Origin: Pseudomonadota bacterium | Lineage (GTDB): Bacteria > Pseudomonadota > Gammaproteobacteria > Xanthomonadales > Xanthomonadaceae | Length of the DNA stretch: 17,044 bases | Reading direction: 5' to 3' | Assembly: GCA_023423235.1 (NCBI GenBank) | Contig: JAFAFY010000109.1 | Location: 1 to 17,044, forward strand | Shown here: positions 6,726 through 14,121 of the stretch, one piece after another | Position numbering within the stretch: the first letter of the stretch is position 1 | How the letters are laid out: every line of letters begins with the position of its first letter | Notes under the pieces: model-generated | Seen by the model: only the letters and a program-made list of their open reading frames with translations | Told to the model about the DNA's origin: nothing | Database searches by the model: none | Made by a program: the position numbers and the translations under genes

Positions 6726-8081
6726 TCACGCGCCGTCGAGTTCGGCGAACGCCTCGCGCGTCAGGTTGACCGGCGCATCGACGGTGCAGACCACGTTGTC
6801 CTCGATGCGGATGCCGCCATAGGGGCGGAATGCGGCGACCCGGTCCCAGTCCACGCTGTCGCCGTGGCCGGCGGCGCGCAGGTCCTCGAGCAGCATGTCG
6901 ATGAAGTACACGCCCGGCTCGATGGTGACCACCATGCCCGGCTCCAGCATGCGGGTCAGGCGCAGGTAGGGATGGCCTTCGGGCTTGTCGATCGTGCCGC
7001 CGTGGTCGGAGGCGGCGAAGCCGGCGACGTCGTGCACCTGCAGGCCGATCCCGTGGCCGATGCCGTGCGGGAAGAATGCCGCGCTGACGCCGGTTTCCAG
7101 TGCGGTTTCGGGCGACACCCTGATCACGCCGAAATCGCGCAGCACGCCGGCCAGCGCCAGGTGCGCGTCGAGGTGCAGCTGGCGGTAGTCGAAGCCGGCC
7201 CGGACCTGGGCGCACATGGCCTGCTGGGCGCGGTCCACCGCGTCGATCATCGCCTGGAACTCGCCATCGCGGTCCTGGGCATGGCTGCGGGTGATGTCGG
7301 AGGCGTAGCCGCCGTGGCTGGCGCCGGCATCGATCAGGAAGCTGTGCACCGGGTCGGGCGGCAGGCGGTCGAACTCGGTGTAGTGCAGCACGGCGGCGTG
7401 CGTGTCGAGGGCGACGATGTTGTGGTACGGCAGCTCGCTGGCGTCCTGCCCGGCCGCCTGGCAGTAGGCCAGGTGGATGCCGAACTCGCTGGCGCCGGCG
7501 CGGAACGCGCGTTCGGCCGCGCGGTGCGCACGCACGCCGCGGCGCGAGGCCTCGCGCAGCATCGAGATCTCGTAGGGGGTCTTGTAGGCGCGGTGGTAGT
7601 CCAGGTAGTCCAGCACGGCCTGCGGATTGTTGGGCAGGTAGGCGCCGTACTTGCCGATCGCACTCTGCGGCTCGCCGAGGATCGCGCAGCGCGCGGCGTT
7701 CCTGGGCAGGTGCTGCTGGGCTTCCTCGGGCGTGCGGATCACGACGATGTCGAAGTGCTCGACCCAGTACCCGCTCGGCGCCTCGGGCACCACGTGCCAG
7801 TAGTCGCGCGGCTGCAGGTACACCAGCTTGGGCCGCTGTCCCGGCGTGAACACCAGCCAGCTGCCGGGATTGCGGGTCAGCGGCAGCCAGTGCTTGAACT
7901 GCGGGTTGACCGCGTAGGGATAGTCGCGGTCGTCGAAGACCTGGTAGTGCAGGGTGCCGCTGGGCACGACCAGGTGGTCGAGGCCGGCGCGCGCAAGCGC
8001 GGTCTGCGAGCGCTCGGCCAGCACCGCCAGGTGGTCGGCATAGAGGTGGGCGGGCGACGGGGTTGCGGAGGACGGGGACAT
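6726..8081 (-). CDS. pepQ: Xaa-Pro dipeptidase (prolidase)
   Basis: The enzyme hydrolyses dipeptides with C-terminal proline. The 451-residue product follows E. coli PepQ along its length: LYADHLAVLAERS near the N-terminus, YPYAVNPQFKHWLPLT, ELPYHNIVALDTHAAVLHYT, FFPHGIGHGIGLQVHDVAGF and YGGIRIEDNVV. Metal ligands are D251, D262, H343, E388 and E427, offset four or five from E. coli D246, D257, H339, E384 and E423. I chose the ATG at 8081 because it best fits the E. coli N-terminus and has a weak GGAT upstream. An in-frame ATG at 8111 would add ten residues. It is a distant relative of the adjacent convergent pepP and lies 99 bases downstream of the PilZ gene on the same strand. Confidence 0.93.
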   Translation of the reverse strand: MSPSSATPSPAHLYADHLAVLAERSQTALARAGLDHLVVPSGTLHYQVFDDRDYPYAVNPQFKHWLPLTRNPGSWLVFTPGQRPKLVYLQPRDYWHVVPEAPSGYWVEHFDIVVIRTPEEAQQHLPRNAARCAILGEPQSAIGKYGAYLPNNPQAVLDYLDYHRAYKTPYEISMLREASRRGVRAHRAAERAFRAGASEFGIHLAYCQAAGQDASELPYHNIVALDTHAAVLHYTEFDRLPPDPVHSFLIDAGASHGGYASDITRSHAQDRDGEFQAMIDAVDRAQQAMCAQVRAGFDYRQLHLDAHLALAGVLRDFGVIRVSPETALETGVSAAFFPHGIGHGIGLQVHDVAGFAASDHGGTIDKPEGHPYLRLTRMLEPGMVVTIEPGVYFIDMLLEDLRAAGHGDSVDWDRVAAFRPYGGIRIEDNVVCTVDAPVNLTREAFAELDGA

Positions 8082-8180
8082 CGCGATCCAGGCGGGACGG
8101 GAAGCGGACATTCTGCCGCAAGCGGTCCGGGGTTGCCGGCCGTTGCCGCCGCGGCGTCGGCAGTCCCGTGCGGCCGGTGG

Positions 8181-8525
8181 CTACTCGTAATGCCCGCCGG
8201 GCGCGCTGACCCAGCTGTGCAACTGCGCAGTCAGCGCCGGGGTGGTGGCGATGAAGCGGAAGCCCGCCCAGACGCTGCCCGACAGCGCCGCGTCGTCGCG
8301 CCAGAGCAGGTGTGCGCCGACTTCGAGCGGCGTCGCCGTGGTGCCCGGCAGGGTAAAGCTCAGCTGGTAGAGCGCGTCCTCGACCAGAGGTTCGGTGGCG
8401 ATCAGCAGCATGCCGGTTTCCGACAGGTTGCCGATCCGGCCGACGACGCGCTCGGCCATGACATCGGTGACCACGATGATGTCGGCCGCCTTGCGGCGCC
8501 TGGCGCGGCGGAATTCCTGGATCAT
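8181..8525 (-). CDS. Single-domain PilZ protein, likely cyclic-di-GMP receptor
   Basis: This 114-residue protein is a stand-alone PilZ domain. It has an arginine-rich N-terminal motif (R6, R7, R9, R10, R11; the RxxxR element) and NLSETG (33-38), the D/NxSxxG element. These are the two parts that normally hold cyclic di-GMP, so binding is expected. The rest alternates beta strands and ends with a short helix, normal for PilZ. Its ATG overlaps the TGA of the DUF1631 gene (ATGA), so the two proteins are probably made together and may act together. The output target is unknown. Confidence 0.9.
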   Translation of the reverse strand: MIQEFRRARRRKAADIIVVTDVMAERVVGRIGNLSETGMLLIATEPLVEDALYQLSFTLPGTTATPLEVGAHLLWRDDAALSGSVWAGFRFIATTPALTAQLHSWVSAPGGHYE

Positions 8526-10843
8526 GCGGGCAGCACCATCGGGCGCTCGCCGCGGCCGGCGAAGCTGCGCAGCGCGCTGACCGCGGCCTGCCAGGCGCGG
8601 TCGACGAGGTGGCCGCGGTCGGCGGTGACCACGCGCGCGCTGCCCGAGGCCAGCAGCCGCGACAGGGCGTCGAGCGACTGCTCGCCGATGCGCTGGCCGC
8701 GCTGGTTGACGAACAGCACGTTGTCGGTGATCGGGCTGAACCAGGACATGCGCCGGCGCACCACGTCGCCCTGCTGGTTGATGGTGAATTCCAGCCAGGT
8801 GCCGAAGGGCAGGGTGCGCAGGTTGTCGTAGTGCGCCTGCTCGTCGGGCGTGCGCGGCGGCAGTCTGGGCCGCTTGGCGGCCGCGGTGTCCTCGCCCAGG
8901 CGCGCGCGTGCCTTGAGCTTCATCGCCAGTTCGGTGCGCGATGCGGCGTCGTCGTCGGCCGCGCGTGGCTGGGTCAGGCGCTGCGCGATCACGCCGGCCT
9001 CCTCGCCGTGGTAACCCACCTGGCCCAGGGAGGTCTCGACCTGGCTCTGCAGCGCCGGGTCCGGCGGCGCATCCTCGCGCACCGCGGCCTCGACGATCTG
9101 CCGGGTCACGGCCAGTTGCTGCTGCCAGGCCTGCGAGGTGTCGCCGTGGCGCAGCAGGGTCAGGGTCAGCACGTCGGCCCAGGCCTGGTCGAGCAGCGCG
9201 CGCGAGAAACGCGGCAGACGCTGTTCGCCGATCAGGTCCTGCATCGCCTCGGCGGCGCGAAGCTTGGCGGTCGCCAGTTTTTCCTTGCCGCGCGCGGCCT
9301 CGACATGGCGGCGTTCCTGCAGCTCGGCGGTGCGGGCCTGGGCCTGCAACTGCGACTGCAACAGGGTGTTGTTGTCGGTGAAGACCTGGATGTCGTCGAG
9401 GTAGTTCTGGCGCACGTGCGCCACCGCGTCGCGCAACGCGGACAGCAGGCGCGGATCGATCGCCGGCTCCTCGAGCCAGCGTGCCGCGCTCTCGGCCACG
9501 GTGTTCAGCAGTTCACGCGCCGGATGCTGCTGCCGGGTGAAGAAGGAGTGGTCCTGCAGCGCCACCCGCAGCATCGGGATCTGCAGTTCGCGGATCAGCG
9601 CGGCCGAGGGCGCCTCGCTGCGGATCTCCTCCTCGAGGTGGCCGTAAAGCAGCGACAGCAGTTCGAACGCGTCCTCGTCCTGCGGCGACAGTGCCGCCGC
9701 CTCGCCGCTGCGCTGGCGCGCCTGCGCCAGCAGCGACTGCTTGATCTCCGCCAGGCTGCGCGCGGCCATGGCGCCGGGCTGCGCCTGCAACTGGTGCAGG
9801 GCGTCGGTGACATCGCGCGTGGGCAGCTGCTGCGGCGGCGGTCCTTGGCGCTCGCCCTGCGGCCGCAGCTTGTGCAGCAGTTCGCGCCGGCCCGACATCA
9901 GGTGTTGCAGCCGACGGTAAGCGGCTTCGTGATCCTCGTTATCGCCGCCTGCCGGCGGCCTCTCGCCGCCGCTCCAGGCGGTGAACGGACGCTGCGGCGC
10001 GTCGCCCGCAGCGCTGCCGCGTCCGCGTCCGCGTCCGCGCGCGGCCACCGTCTGCCTGCGTGCCGCGTCGTCGGCCTCGCCGGCTGCAGGAGGGGAGGCG
10101 CCGGTTTCCAGGGGCGTGGCCCGGGTGCGCATGGGCACGAAGGTCAGGGCCGGCAGTACCCCGGCCTCCGCCAGCGTCGTGTCGATCTGTTCCAGGATCT
10201 TCGCGTAGCGCGCCATCACCACGCGGTCGAAGATGCGGTAGAGCAGCAGGCGGGCGTCGTGTTCGATGTCCAGCGCCGCGGCGGCGGTCTGGATGGCCCG
10301 GCACAGGCATTGCGGGCCGAGCGGGATGTGCCCGGCGTCGAAGGCCGGCGCCGCGGCGAGCACGCCGAAGCGCTGACCCAGCAGATGCAGCGACAGGCTG
10401 GCGCGGCCCTCCTGGCGACTGGCGATCTCGCGCAGCACGGTGGCCTCGTCCATCACCGCGTCCTCGACCAGACGCAGGGCGCCGAACCCGCCCAGGCCGG
10501 TATCGGCGATGGCAGGCGCCGACGCGGGGGCGGGGGGCACCCGCAGCCCGGCCAGCGCGGATTCCATGGCCAGCAGGAAATGCGGCAGCAGGTCGGCACG
10601 GTTGATGCGGAATGCGCGCAGCGCATGCATGTAGCCCGATTCCAGGCCCGGATTGCGGGCCTGGTCGGCAAGCCGGAACAGCTCCTGTTCGAACTCGCTG
10701 ACCATTGCGGCCAGCAGCGGTTCCAGTTCCGCCGAGACCAGTGCCAGCACCTCGTCCAGCGCGCGGCGCACGCGCGGCGGCAGGCCGGCGGACGCCAGCG
10801 AGCGGGGGGGCGTGACATCGCGCGCGGTGGACAGAGCGGACAT
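8522..10843 (-). CDS. DUF1631 family protein
   Basis: This large protein of 773 residues is recognised as DUF1631, whose function is not established to my knowledge. It has a helical N-terminal half (about 25-230), a linker with a proline- and glycine-rich stretch (about 240-345) that includes RGRGRGRG (269-276), a helical middle with a charged coiled segment (about 490-535), and a C-terminal region (about 675-745) with WLEFTINQ, RRRMSWFSP and NVLFVNQRGQRIGEQS that looks beta-rich. No signal peptide, membrane helix or catalytic motif is visible. The start at 10843 is the first methionine before the conserved N-terminal helices; no ribosome binding site is seen. It overlaps the PilZ gene start by four bases, suggesting a shared cyclic-di-GMP-related role. 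Confidence 0.8.
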   Translation of the reverse strand: MSALSTARDVTPPRSLASAGLPPRVRRALDEVLALVSAELEPLLAAMVSEFEQELFRLADQARNPGLESGYMHALRAFRINRADLLPHFLLAMESALAGLRVPPAPASAPAIADTGLGGFGALRLVEDAVMDEATVLREIASRQEGRASLSLHLLGQRFGVLAAAPAFDAGHIPLGPQCLCRAIQTAAAALDIEHDARLLLYRIFDRVVMARYAKILEQIDTTLAEAGVLPALTFVPMRTRATPLETGASPPAAGEADDAARRQTVAARGRGRGRGSAAGDAPQRPFTAWSGGERPPAGGDNEDHEAAYRRLQHLMSGRRELLHKLRPQGERQGPPPQQLPTRDVTDALHQLQAQPGAMAARSLAEIKQSLLAQARQRSGEAAALSPQDEDAFELLSLLYGHLEEEIRSEAPSAALIRELQIPMLRVALQDHSFFTRQQHPARELLNTVAESAARWLEEPAIDPRLLSALRDAVAHVRQNYLDDIQVFTDNNTLLQSQLQAQARTAELQERRHVEAARGKEKLATAKLRAAEAMQDLIGEQRLPRFSRALLDQAWADVLTLTLLRHGDTSQAWQQQLAVTRQIVEAAVREDAPPDPALQSQVETSLGQVGYHGEEAGVIAQRLTQPRAADDDAASRTELAMKLKARARLGEDTAAAKRPRLPPRTPDEQAHYDNLRTLPFGTWLEFTINQQGDVVRRRMSWFSPITDNVLFVNQRGQRIGEQSLDALSRLLASGSARVVTADRGHLVDRAWQAAVSALRSFAGRGERPMVLPA
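10017..10039. repeat. In-frame hexanucleotide repeat in the DUF1631 gene
   Basis: CCGCGT is repeated about 3.8 times and encodes alternating Arg-Gly (residues 269-276) in the linker. Unit changes would keep the frame. Confidence 0.7.
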
Positions 10844-11021
10844 GGCGGCGGCGGAGTCGGAAAACGGGGAATTGTTACCACGGAGCGCGGGCGGCGGCCA
10901 GCGATTCCGTGACGTCGTTCCCATGAAAACGGTTACCTGCGTCGGAAGCGGTCGTCGGGTGATCGCCCAACGCGTCGCGGCCATCGTTTCCTTGGCCGGG
11001 TTGCGTGGAGGCGGCCGGCGG
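10844..11021. other. Gap between hemW and the DUF1631 gene with a repeated sequence pair
   Basis: This 178-base stretch lies upstream of the DUF1631 gene and less GC-rich patches stand out in it. GAAAACG followed by GTTACC occurs twice on the plus strand: at 10860-10879 with a seven-base interruption, and contiguously at 10925-10937. No confident -35/-10 pair, terminator or small gene was recognised. It probably holds the promoter of the DUF1631-PilZ pair. Confidence 0.4.
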
Positions 11022-12188
11022 TCAGGCCGCGGGCGCGTCGCCGAGGAACAGTGCGACCACATCGTTGGTGAAGCGCCGACCCAGCGCGGTCGGCTGCACG
11101 TGGCCGCCTTCGACCTGCAGCCAGTCGTTGGCGGTCGCGATGGCCAGCGCGTCGGCGATCGTGGCGCGCGGCAGGCCGGTACGCACCTCGAAATCGGCCA
11201 GGGCGAAGCCTTCCACCAGCCGCAGGGTGTTGAGCATGTACTCGAACGGCCGCCGCGCCTGGGCGATGCGCTCGTCGCCGCCGATCGCAGCGGGCGTGCC
11301 CGCCGCGGCCAGCCACGCGCCGGGGTGCTTGTGCTTCCAGCGTCGCAGCAGGGTCTGTTCGCTGCCCAGGCTGATCTTGCCGTGCGCGCCGGCGCCGATG
11401 CCCAGGTAGTCGCCGAAGCGCCAGTAGTTGAGGTTGTGCGCGCACTGGCGGCCTGGCCGCGCATAGGCCGAGACCTCGTACTGGGCGTAGCCGGCGGCGG
11501 CCAGCTGCGCCTGGCAGTGCTCCTGCATGTCCCAGGCCAGGTCCTCGTCGGGCAGGTCGCCGGGCGGGCGCGCGGCGAACACGGTGTTGGGTTCGAGGGT
11601 GAGCTGGTAGTGCGAGATGTGGGTGGGCGCCAGCGCGATCGCGCGCGCCACGTCGCCGGCCGCCATCGCCAGGGTCTGGCCCGGCAGGGCGTACATCAGA
11701 TCGAGGTTGAAGTTGTCGAACCCGGCCTCTCGCGCCAGCCGCACTGCGGCCTCGGCCTGGGCGCTGTCGTGGATCCGGCCCAGGCGCTGTAGGCAGGCAT
11801 CGTCGAAGGTCTGGATACCGAAGCTGATGCGGTTGACCCCGGCGCGCGCGTAGTCCTCGAAGCGGCCGTGCTCGGCGGTGCCGGGGTTGGTCTCCAGGGT
11901 GATCTCGAGCCCCGGCGCGAAGCGCAGCCGCGCCGAGGCGGCCTGCAGGAACCGGTCGATCGCCGCGGCCGGGAACAGGCTGGGCGTGCCACCGCCGAAG
12001 AACACACTGTGCACGGTGCGGCCCCAGACCAGCGGCAGGTCATGCTCGAGGTCGGCGACCAGGGCGTCGATATAGGCCTCGAACGGCGGCGTGGCCCGCG
12101 CCTCATGCGAGTTGAAGTCGCAGTACGGGCACTTGCGCACGCACCAGGGCAGGTGCACGTACAGCGACAGCGGCGGCGGGATCAGCAT
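11022..12188 (-). CDS. hemW: Heme chaperone HemW (radical SAM family)
   Basis: HemW is a radical-SAM relative of coproporphyrinogen dehydrogenase that binds heme and passes it to target proteins. The 388-residue product begins LSLYVHLPWCVRKCPYCDF, with the iron-sulfur cysteines C16, C20 and C23. Next come FFGGGTPS (63-70), ETNPGT near residue 97, GVNRISFGIQTF and a C-terminal HemN_C-type helical domain. I chose the ATG at 12188 because the E. coli protein starts a similar distance before the cysteine motif. A GTG at 12227, in frame and overlapping the rdgB stop as GTGA, would add 13 residues and continue the overlap pattern of this operon. The rdgB-hemW adjacency is also seen in E. coli. Confidence 0.94.
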   Translation of the reverse strand: MLIPPPLSLYVHLPWCVRKCPYCDFNSHEARATPPFEAYIDALVADLEHDLPLVWGRTVHSVFFGGGTPSLFPAAAIDRFLQAASARLRFAPGLEITLETNPGTAEHGRFEDYARAGVNRISFGIQTFDDACLQRLGRIHDSAQAEAAVRLAREAGFDNFNLDLMYALPGQTLAMAAGDVARAIALAPTHISHYQLTLEPNTVFAARPPGDLPDEDLAWDMQEHCQAQLAAAGYAQYEVSAYARPGRQCAHNLNYWRFGDYLGIGAGAHGKISLGSEQTLLRRWKHKHPGAWLAAAGTPAAIGGDERIAQARRPFEYMLNTLRLVEGFALADFEVRTGLPRATIADALAIATANDWLQVEGGHVQPTALGRRFTNDVVALFLGDAPAA

Positions 12189-12223
12189 CGGCGCAAGTCC
12201 AGGCGCGCCATGGCCCGTGGCGT

Positions 12224-12868
12224 TCACAGGGTGGCCGTGGCCAACTGCTCGCGCAGGCGCGCCAGTGCCCGGGCACGATGGCTCAGGCGGTTCTTCTGCG
12301 CCGGGTCCATCTCCGCGGCGGTCAGGCCATGCAGCGGATCCAGGAACACCGGGTTGTAGCCGAAGCCGTGGTGGCCGCGCGGCGCGTCCAGGATGCGGCC
12401 TTCCCACGCGCCCTCGGCGATCAGCGGCTGCGGGTCGTCGGCGTGGCGCAACAGCACGATCACCGCGTAGAAGCGCGCGCTGCGGCGGTCTGTCGGCACG
12501 TCGCGCAGGGCATCCAGCAGCTTGGCGTTGTTGGCCGCATCGTCGGTCGGGCTGCCGGCATAGCGCGCGCTGTAGAGGCCGGGCGCGCCGCCGAGGGCAT
12601 CGACGATCAGGCCCGAGTCGTCGGCCAGTGCCGGCAGGCCGGTGGCGGCGCTGGCGTGGCGGGCCTTGATCAGCGCGTTCTCGACGAAGGTCGTGCCGGT
12701 CTCGGCGACGTCGCCCACACCCAGTTCGCGCTGCGGCACGATCGCCAGCGGCAGGTCGGCCAGCATGGCCTGCAGTTCGACCAGCTTGCCGGCATTGCCG
12801 CTGGCCAGCACCAGGGTGCTGATGTCCGGTGCGCGCGCTGCCGGGGGGCTGATGACCGGGGTGCTCAT
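12224..12868 (-). CDS. rdgB: dITP/XTP pyrophosphatase (RdgB/HAM1)
   Basis: The enzyme hydrolyses dITP, XTP and ITP to monophosphates, keeping deaminated purines out of DNA and RNA. The product has 214 residues. Motifs are SGNAGKLVEL (23-32), GTTFVENALIKAR (58-70), ADDSGLIVDALGGAPGLYSARYAG (82-105, with the catalytic aspartate pair D83/D84) and GHHGFGYNPVF (165-175). The last motif has N172 where E. coli has aspartate (FGYD). About 17 residues precede the first conserved strand, slightly longer than E. coli. The ATG overlaps the VOC gene stop by four bases. Confidence 0.95.
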   Translation of the reverse strand: MSTPVISPPAARAPDISTLVLASGNAGKLVELQAMLADLPLAIVPQRELGVGDVAETGTTFVENALIKARHASAATGLPALADDSGLIVDALGGAPGLYSARYAGSPTDDAANNAKLLDALRDVPTDRRSARFYAVIVLLRHADDPQPLIAEGAWEGRILDAPRGHHGFGYNPVFLDPLHGLTAAEMDPAQKNRLSHRARALARLREQLATATL

Positions 12869-13257
12869 GCCGCCGGCTCCAGCAGGTCCCACCGGTTTCC
12901 GTACAGGTCGACGAACACCGCGACGGTGCCATAGGCCTCCTCGCGCGGCGCTTCGAGGAACTCCACCCCGGCAGCGCGCATGGCGGCGAAATCGCGGTGG
13001 AAATCGTCGGTGTGCAGGAAATGGCCCACGCGGCCGCCGGTCTGGTCGCCGACGCGCGCGCGCTGCGCGTCGTCGCCCGGCTGGGCCAGCAACAGCGAGG
13101 CCTCGTCGGCGGCGCCCGGGCCGATGCGGACCCAGCGCTTGCCGTCGCCCAGCGCGCGATCCTCGAGCACGCGGAACCCCAGCGTATGCGTGTACCAGGC
13201 GATGGCGGCGTCGTAGTCGGCCACCAGCAGCGTGGTCAGCGCGATGCGCCGTGTCAT
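12865..13257 (-). CDS. VOC/glyoxalase-fold protein
   Basis: This 130-residue protein has the two beta-alpha-beta-beta-beta modules of the vicinal oxygen chelate superfamily: ALTTLLVADYDAAIAWYTHTLGFRVLED (about 6-33), then VGHFLHTDDFHRDFAAMRAAGVEF (77-100) and AVFVDLYGNRWDLLEP (113-128). Of the usual metal ligands, H79 and E127 are in place, but the first strand (RRIALTTLL) has no histidine or glutamate at the expected spot, so metal binding may be altered. Its start overlaps the rph stop and its stop overlaps the rdgB start, both as ATGA, so it is locked into this operon. Substrate unknown; some relatives handle lactoylglutathione, others antibiotics or aromatic compounds. Confidence 0.88.
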   Translation of the reverse strand: MTRRIALTTLLVADYDAAIAWYTHTLGFRVLEDRALGDGKRWVRIGPGAADEASLLLAQPGDDAQRARVGDQTGGRVGHFLHTDDFHRDFAAMRAAGVEFLEAPREEAYGTVAVFVDLYGNRWDLLEPAA

Positions 13258-13982
13258 CCCGCCAGCGCCGCGCGCTGCAGGGCGACCAGCTCGGCGACGC
13301 CGGCCTCGGCCAGTTGCAGCATCGCGGCCATCTCGGCGCGGCGGAAGGCATGGCCCTCGGCGGTGCCCTGGATCTCGATGAAGCCGCCGCCATCGTTCAT
13401 CACGACATTCATGTCGGTGTCGCAGTCGCTGTCCTCGGCATAGTCGAGGTCGAGCACCGGCACGCCGCGGTAGACGCCCACAGAGACCGCGGCGATCGCG
13501 CCGTGCACCGGGTCGCGGCTGATCTCGCGGCGCGCCTGCAGCACGCGGATCGCATCGACCAGGGCGACGTAGGCGCCGGTGATCGCGGCGGTGCGGGTGC
13601 CGCCGTCGGCCTGCAGCACGTCGCAGTCCAGGGTGATGGTGCGCTCGCCCAGCGCGCGGCGATCGACGCAGGCGCGCAGGCTGCGGCCGATCAGGCGCTG
13701 GATCTCCAGCGTGCGCCCGCCCTGCTTGCCGCGCGCGGCCTCGCGGTCGTTGCGGGTGTTGGTGGCGCGCGGCAGCATGCCGTACTCGGCGGTCAGCCAG
13801 CCCTCGCCCTTGCCGCGCAGGAAGCCGGGCACCTTGTTCTCGACGCTGGCGGTACACAGCACCCGGGTGTCGCCGAAACTCACCAGGACGGCGCCTTCGG
13901 CGTGGCGGGTATAGCCGCGCTCGAAGCGCACCGCGCGCAGCTGGTCGGCGGCGCGGCCGCTGGGACGGGGGGATGCGGACAT
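13254..13982 (-). CDS. rph: Ribonuclease PH
   Basis: RNase PH is a phosphorolytic 3'-5' exoribonuclease that trims the 3' ends of tRNA precursors and other RNAs. The 242-residue product tracks E. coli RNase PH: RPSGRAADQLR, RHAEGAVLVSFGDTRVLC, LTAEYGMLPRATNTRN, KQGGRTLEIQRLIGR (86-100, R90 being the E. coli R86 phosphate-binding residue), CDVLQADGGTRTAAITGA and the metal-site segment AEDSDCDTDMN with D184 and D190. Start ATG at 13982; a GTG four codons further upstream is less likely. It is the first gene of the rph-VOC-rdgB-hemW chain. Confidence 0.97.
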   Translation of the reverse strand: MSASPRPSGRAADQLRAVRFERGYTRHAEGAVLVSFGDTRVLCTASVENKVPGFLRGKGEGWLTAEYGMLPRATNTRNDREAARGKQGGRTLEIQRLIGRSLRACVDRRALGERTITLDCDVLQADGGTRTAAITGAYVALVDAIRVLQARREISRDPVHGAIAAVSVGVYRGVPVLDLDYAEDSDCDTDMNVVMNDGGGFIEIQGTAEGHAFRRAEMAAMLQLAEAGVAELVALQRAALAG

Positions 13983-14012
13983 GGACGAAACCACTGCGGA
14001 ATACGGCCGGAA

Positions 14013-14021
14013 ATTCTAGCA
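14013..14021 (-). promoter_or_regulatory. Extended -10 promoter for the rph operon
   Basis: On the minus strand TGCTAGAAT (14021-14013) is an extended -10 element with no strong -35 box at the right distance. It predicts a start near 14006 and a leader of about 24 bases. Confidence 0.5.
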
Positions 14022-14121
14022 GGGCGGCGTTGCGCCACCCTGCACGCCGATGGTGGACGGCGGGGATGGCGCCAGGCCTTCAGGCATACTGCCGGGCCCG
14101 GTTTTCCTGGCACCGATCCGC

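Noticed and set aside
8082..8111. Ten-residue longer pepQ start at 8111
   Set aside because: It fits the E. coli N-terminus less well and has no ribosome binding site; kept only as an alternative.
6864..8831. Long plus-strand frame opposite pepQ and the PilZ gene
   Set aside because: pepQ is unambiguous on the minus strand with all metal ligands; the plus frame has no recognisable domain.
8522..10843. Labelling the DUF1631 protein as thymidine phosphorylase
   Set aside because: This label appears on some family members in databases, but no phosphorylase glycine-rich signature or phosphate site is visible here.
8609..10912. Long plus-strand frame opposite DUF1631
   Set aside because: Composition is a reverse-complement shadow, and the minus-strand protein has coherent helices and family character.
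14050..14121. 24-codon N-terminal extension of yicC
   Set aside because: The family begins at MIRSMTA, and the extension would cover the likely promoter region.
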